Positions 4,936 to 6,207 of a stretch of DNA of 6,207 bases are shown in pieces. The notes under the pieces are model-generated. The model ran no database searches. It saw nothing but the letters and a program-made list of their open reading frames with translations, and was not told the origin of the DNA. Position numbers and translations under genes: made by a program. The first letter of the stretch is position 1, and each line of letters begins with the position of its first letter. Origin of the DNA: Synergistaceae bacterium (GTDB lineage Bacteria; Synergistota; Synergistia; Synergistales; Aminobacteriaceae); assembly GCA_009778055.1 (NCBI GenBank), contig WRKN01000153.1:1-6207 (forward strand). The letters are read 5' to 3'.

Positions 4936-6207
4936 TTAGAAGTTGATCGCGGTGCGGAAGCGAATGATGTAGTTATCGTCAATAATGCCAGCCAAGTCAT
5001 CATCAGCGCTCAGGTTGGCGTAGTTAAGCGCGAAACCGATGAAAGGATTGTACCTGTACTCCACGCCAAGCCCCCAAATGTTCGCCGAAGCGTCAGCGAC
5101 ATCGAAGTTATAAAGACCGAAGTAAGCCCACGTGCTCCACTTATCATTCCACCGCTGGGTCGCGCCTACGTTAAATATCTGTGTGTCATCCGCAGCAACG
5201 AAGCCGGAAACGCCGCGATCCAAGGTGTCGCTGCCGAGCGGGAAGAAACCGTCTCCCGTAAACGTGAAGCCCGTGTCAACGTACTCATAAGAGAGCCACA
5301 GACTGGTGAACTTCAACAGATCCTGCTTCAGGTCGATCGCCGCCCTGTAAGCGCTGTAGTTATCATCACTGTCGTCCTGATAGTAGTACATGCCCCTAAG
5401 CCCGATGTTCTCGTTGAAGTCGAAACGAATGCCGCCGAAGAGAGTGAAGAAATTATCCTCTATAAGACCCCCCGAAGCATTAGCAGTAGCATCATCGGCC
5501 AAGAAATACTGACCGCCAAGATCCACGCCAATCTGCTCTGTAGGCTGAAGGTTCAGCACCGCCGCAATTTCGAACGCCGTTACATCGTCACCGGTGGGGC
5601 CTTGGACTGGCAAGTTAACGCGAGCAATATAAGACTGGAAAGCGCCAAAGCCAAAGTCCTTCCTGAGGCCAAATCCGTCTTTCATCACATCCGTAAGCCA
5701 AGGACCGGAAGCGCTCAGGTCGCTGACTCCACCCGTCTGGAAGTAGTAAGCGCTCTCCCAGTTCCAAGCGAAACGTCCTACCGTAGCCGTCGTATCGAAG
5801 AACGCAGGGAACTCTACATAAAAGCGGCTCCAACCGCCACCGTCATGAGCGTCCACACGCCCAAAGAAGTACATGCTCTCGTCCTCGCCGAACCAACGCT
5901 CAAAGAACAAACGCGCATGGTCATAAGAAAACTCCACATCCTCGTCCTTCGTGTCAATAGCCTGAAGGTCAAGCCAGATAGCGCCGGTAACCTTCCATCC
6001 GCCAAGGCGCTCTTCAAGCACCGCTACTCTCTCGTCAAGTTCGTCGACTTTCACGCCGAGGGCGTCAAGCTCGTCTTTGAACTCGATTACAAGTCTCTTC
6101 AGCATTTCCACGTCCTGCTTGCTGGCTTTGGTCATGTCTACCACGGCCAGAGCGCGGGCAAGAGCGGAAGCCATTTCGTAACGCGTCGTGGGCTGTCTGC
6201 CCTTGTA
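4936..6207 (-). CDS. SLH-domain outer-membrane porin (OmpM-like), N-terminus outside window
   Basis: This large outer-membrane beta-barrel protein is probably anchored to the cell wall. The frame is open through the right edge: eleven codons precede the ATG at 6172-6174 and read YKGRQPTTRYE, so that ATG is internal and 423 residues are visible. YKGRQPTTRYEMASALARAL is the end of an S-layer-homology domain, which binds secondary polymers or modified peptidoglycan. Next comes a coiled coil at about residues 31-68 with heptad leucines and valines (LDALGVKVDELDERVAVLEERL). From GGWKVTG onward the chain has alternating, aromatic-rich barrel strands with acidic loops, and it ends in RTAINF, a terminal Phe as expected for insertion by the BAM machinery. 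The architecture matches SLH-porins of Synergistota and OmpM of Negativicutes. It converges on the kor operon and has its own terminator. The signal peptide and promoter are outside the window. Pore selectivity cannot be read. Confidence 0.85.
   Translation of the reverse strand, partial: YKGRQPTTRYEMASALARALAVVDMTKASKQDVEMLKRLVIEFKDELDALGVKVDELDERVAVLEERLGGWKVTGAIWLDLQAIDTKDEDVEFSYDHARLFFERWFGEDESMYFFGRVDAHDGGGWSRFYVEFPAFFDTTATVGRFAWNWESAYYFQTGGVSDLSASGPWLTDVMKDGFGLRKDFGFGAFQSYIARVNLPVQGPTGDDVTAFEIAAVLNLQPTEQIGVDLGGQYFLADDATANASGGLIEDNFFTLFGGIRFDFNENIGLRGMYYYQDDSDDNYSAYRAAIDLKQDLLKFTSLWLSYEYVDTGFTFTGDGFFPLGSDTLDRGVSGFVAADDTQIFNVGATQRWNDKWSTWAYFGLYNFDVADASANIWGLGVEYRYNPFIGFALNYANLSADDDLAGIIDDNYIIRFRTAINF

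Noticed and set aside
6172..6174. ATG as the start of the porin gene
   Set aside because: The frame continues upstream to the window edge with SLH-domain residues, so this is an internal Met.

Overview
The window looks like a chromosomal segment from an anaerobic, diderm, amino-acid-fermenting bacterium, most probably a member of the Synergistota. Two things suggest this. One is a complete four-subunit ferredoxin-dependent 2-oxoacid oxidoreductase operon. The other is an outer-membrane barrel protein that carries an S-layer-homology (SLH) tail and a coiled coil in front of the barrel, an architecture known from Synergistota, Negativicutes and a few other diderm lineages. The phylum call is inference from architecture, not a database match.

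Layout: positions 1-391 (+) hold the 3' end of miaA (tRNA dimethylallyltransferase). A 69-base gap with a possible weak promoter and small palindromes leads to rarD (461-1351, +), a ten-helix DMT-family permease. After 51 bases comes a tightly packed run on the plus strand: korD (two-cluster ferredoxin, 1403-1606), korA (1628-2776), korB (2779-3606), korC (3614-4219), then a Nudix hydrolase of the ADP-ribose pyrophosphatase type (4232-4783). Gaps inside this run are 21, 2, 7 and 12 bases, so it is almost certainly one operon. Positions 4784-4935 are non-coding and hold two strong hairpins that separate the operon from a convergent minus-strand gene. That gene (4936-6207, -) is the SLH-porin, whose N-terminus lies outside the window.

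How the genes work together: KorA and KorB form the thiamine-diphosphate catalytic core, KorC supplies the third domain of the enzyme, and KorD passes electrons to external ferredoxin. The likely substrate is 2-oxoglutarate (to succinyl-CoA, or the reverse), with branched-chain 2-oxoacids as the main alternative. The Nudix protein would clear ADP-ribose or a related nucleoside diphosphate derivative; its link to the oxidoreductase is only positional. The porin is an unrelated envelope gene.

I found no mobile element, CRISPR array, rRNA or tRNA, and nothing that I can defend as a wholly new system. The more interesting points are the Kor-Nudix linkage, the paired terminators between convergent genes, and the peptidoglycan-tether architecture of the porin.
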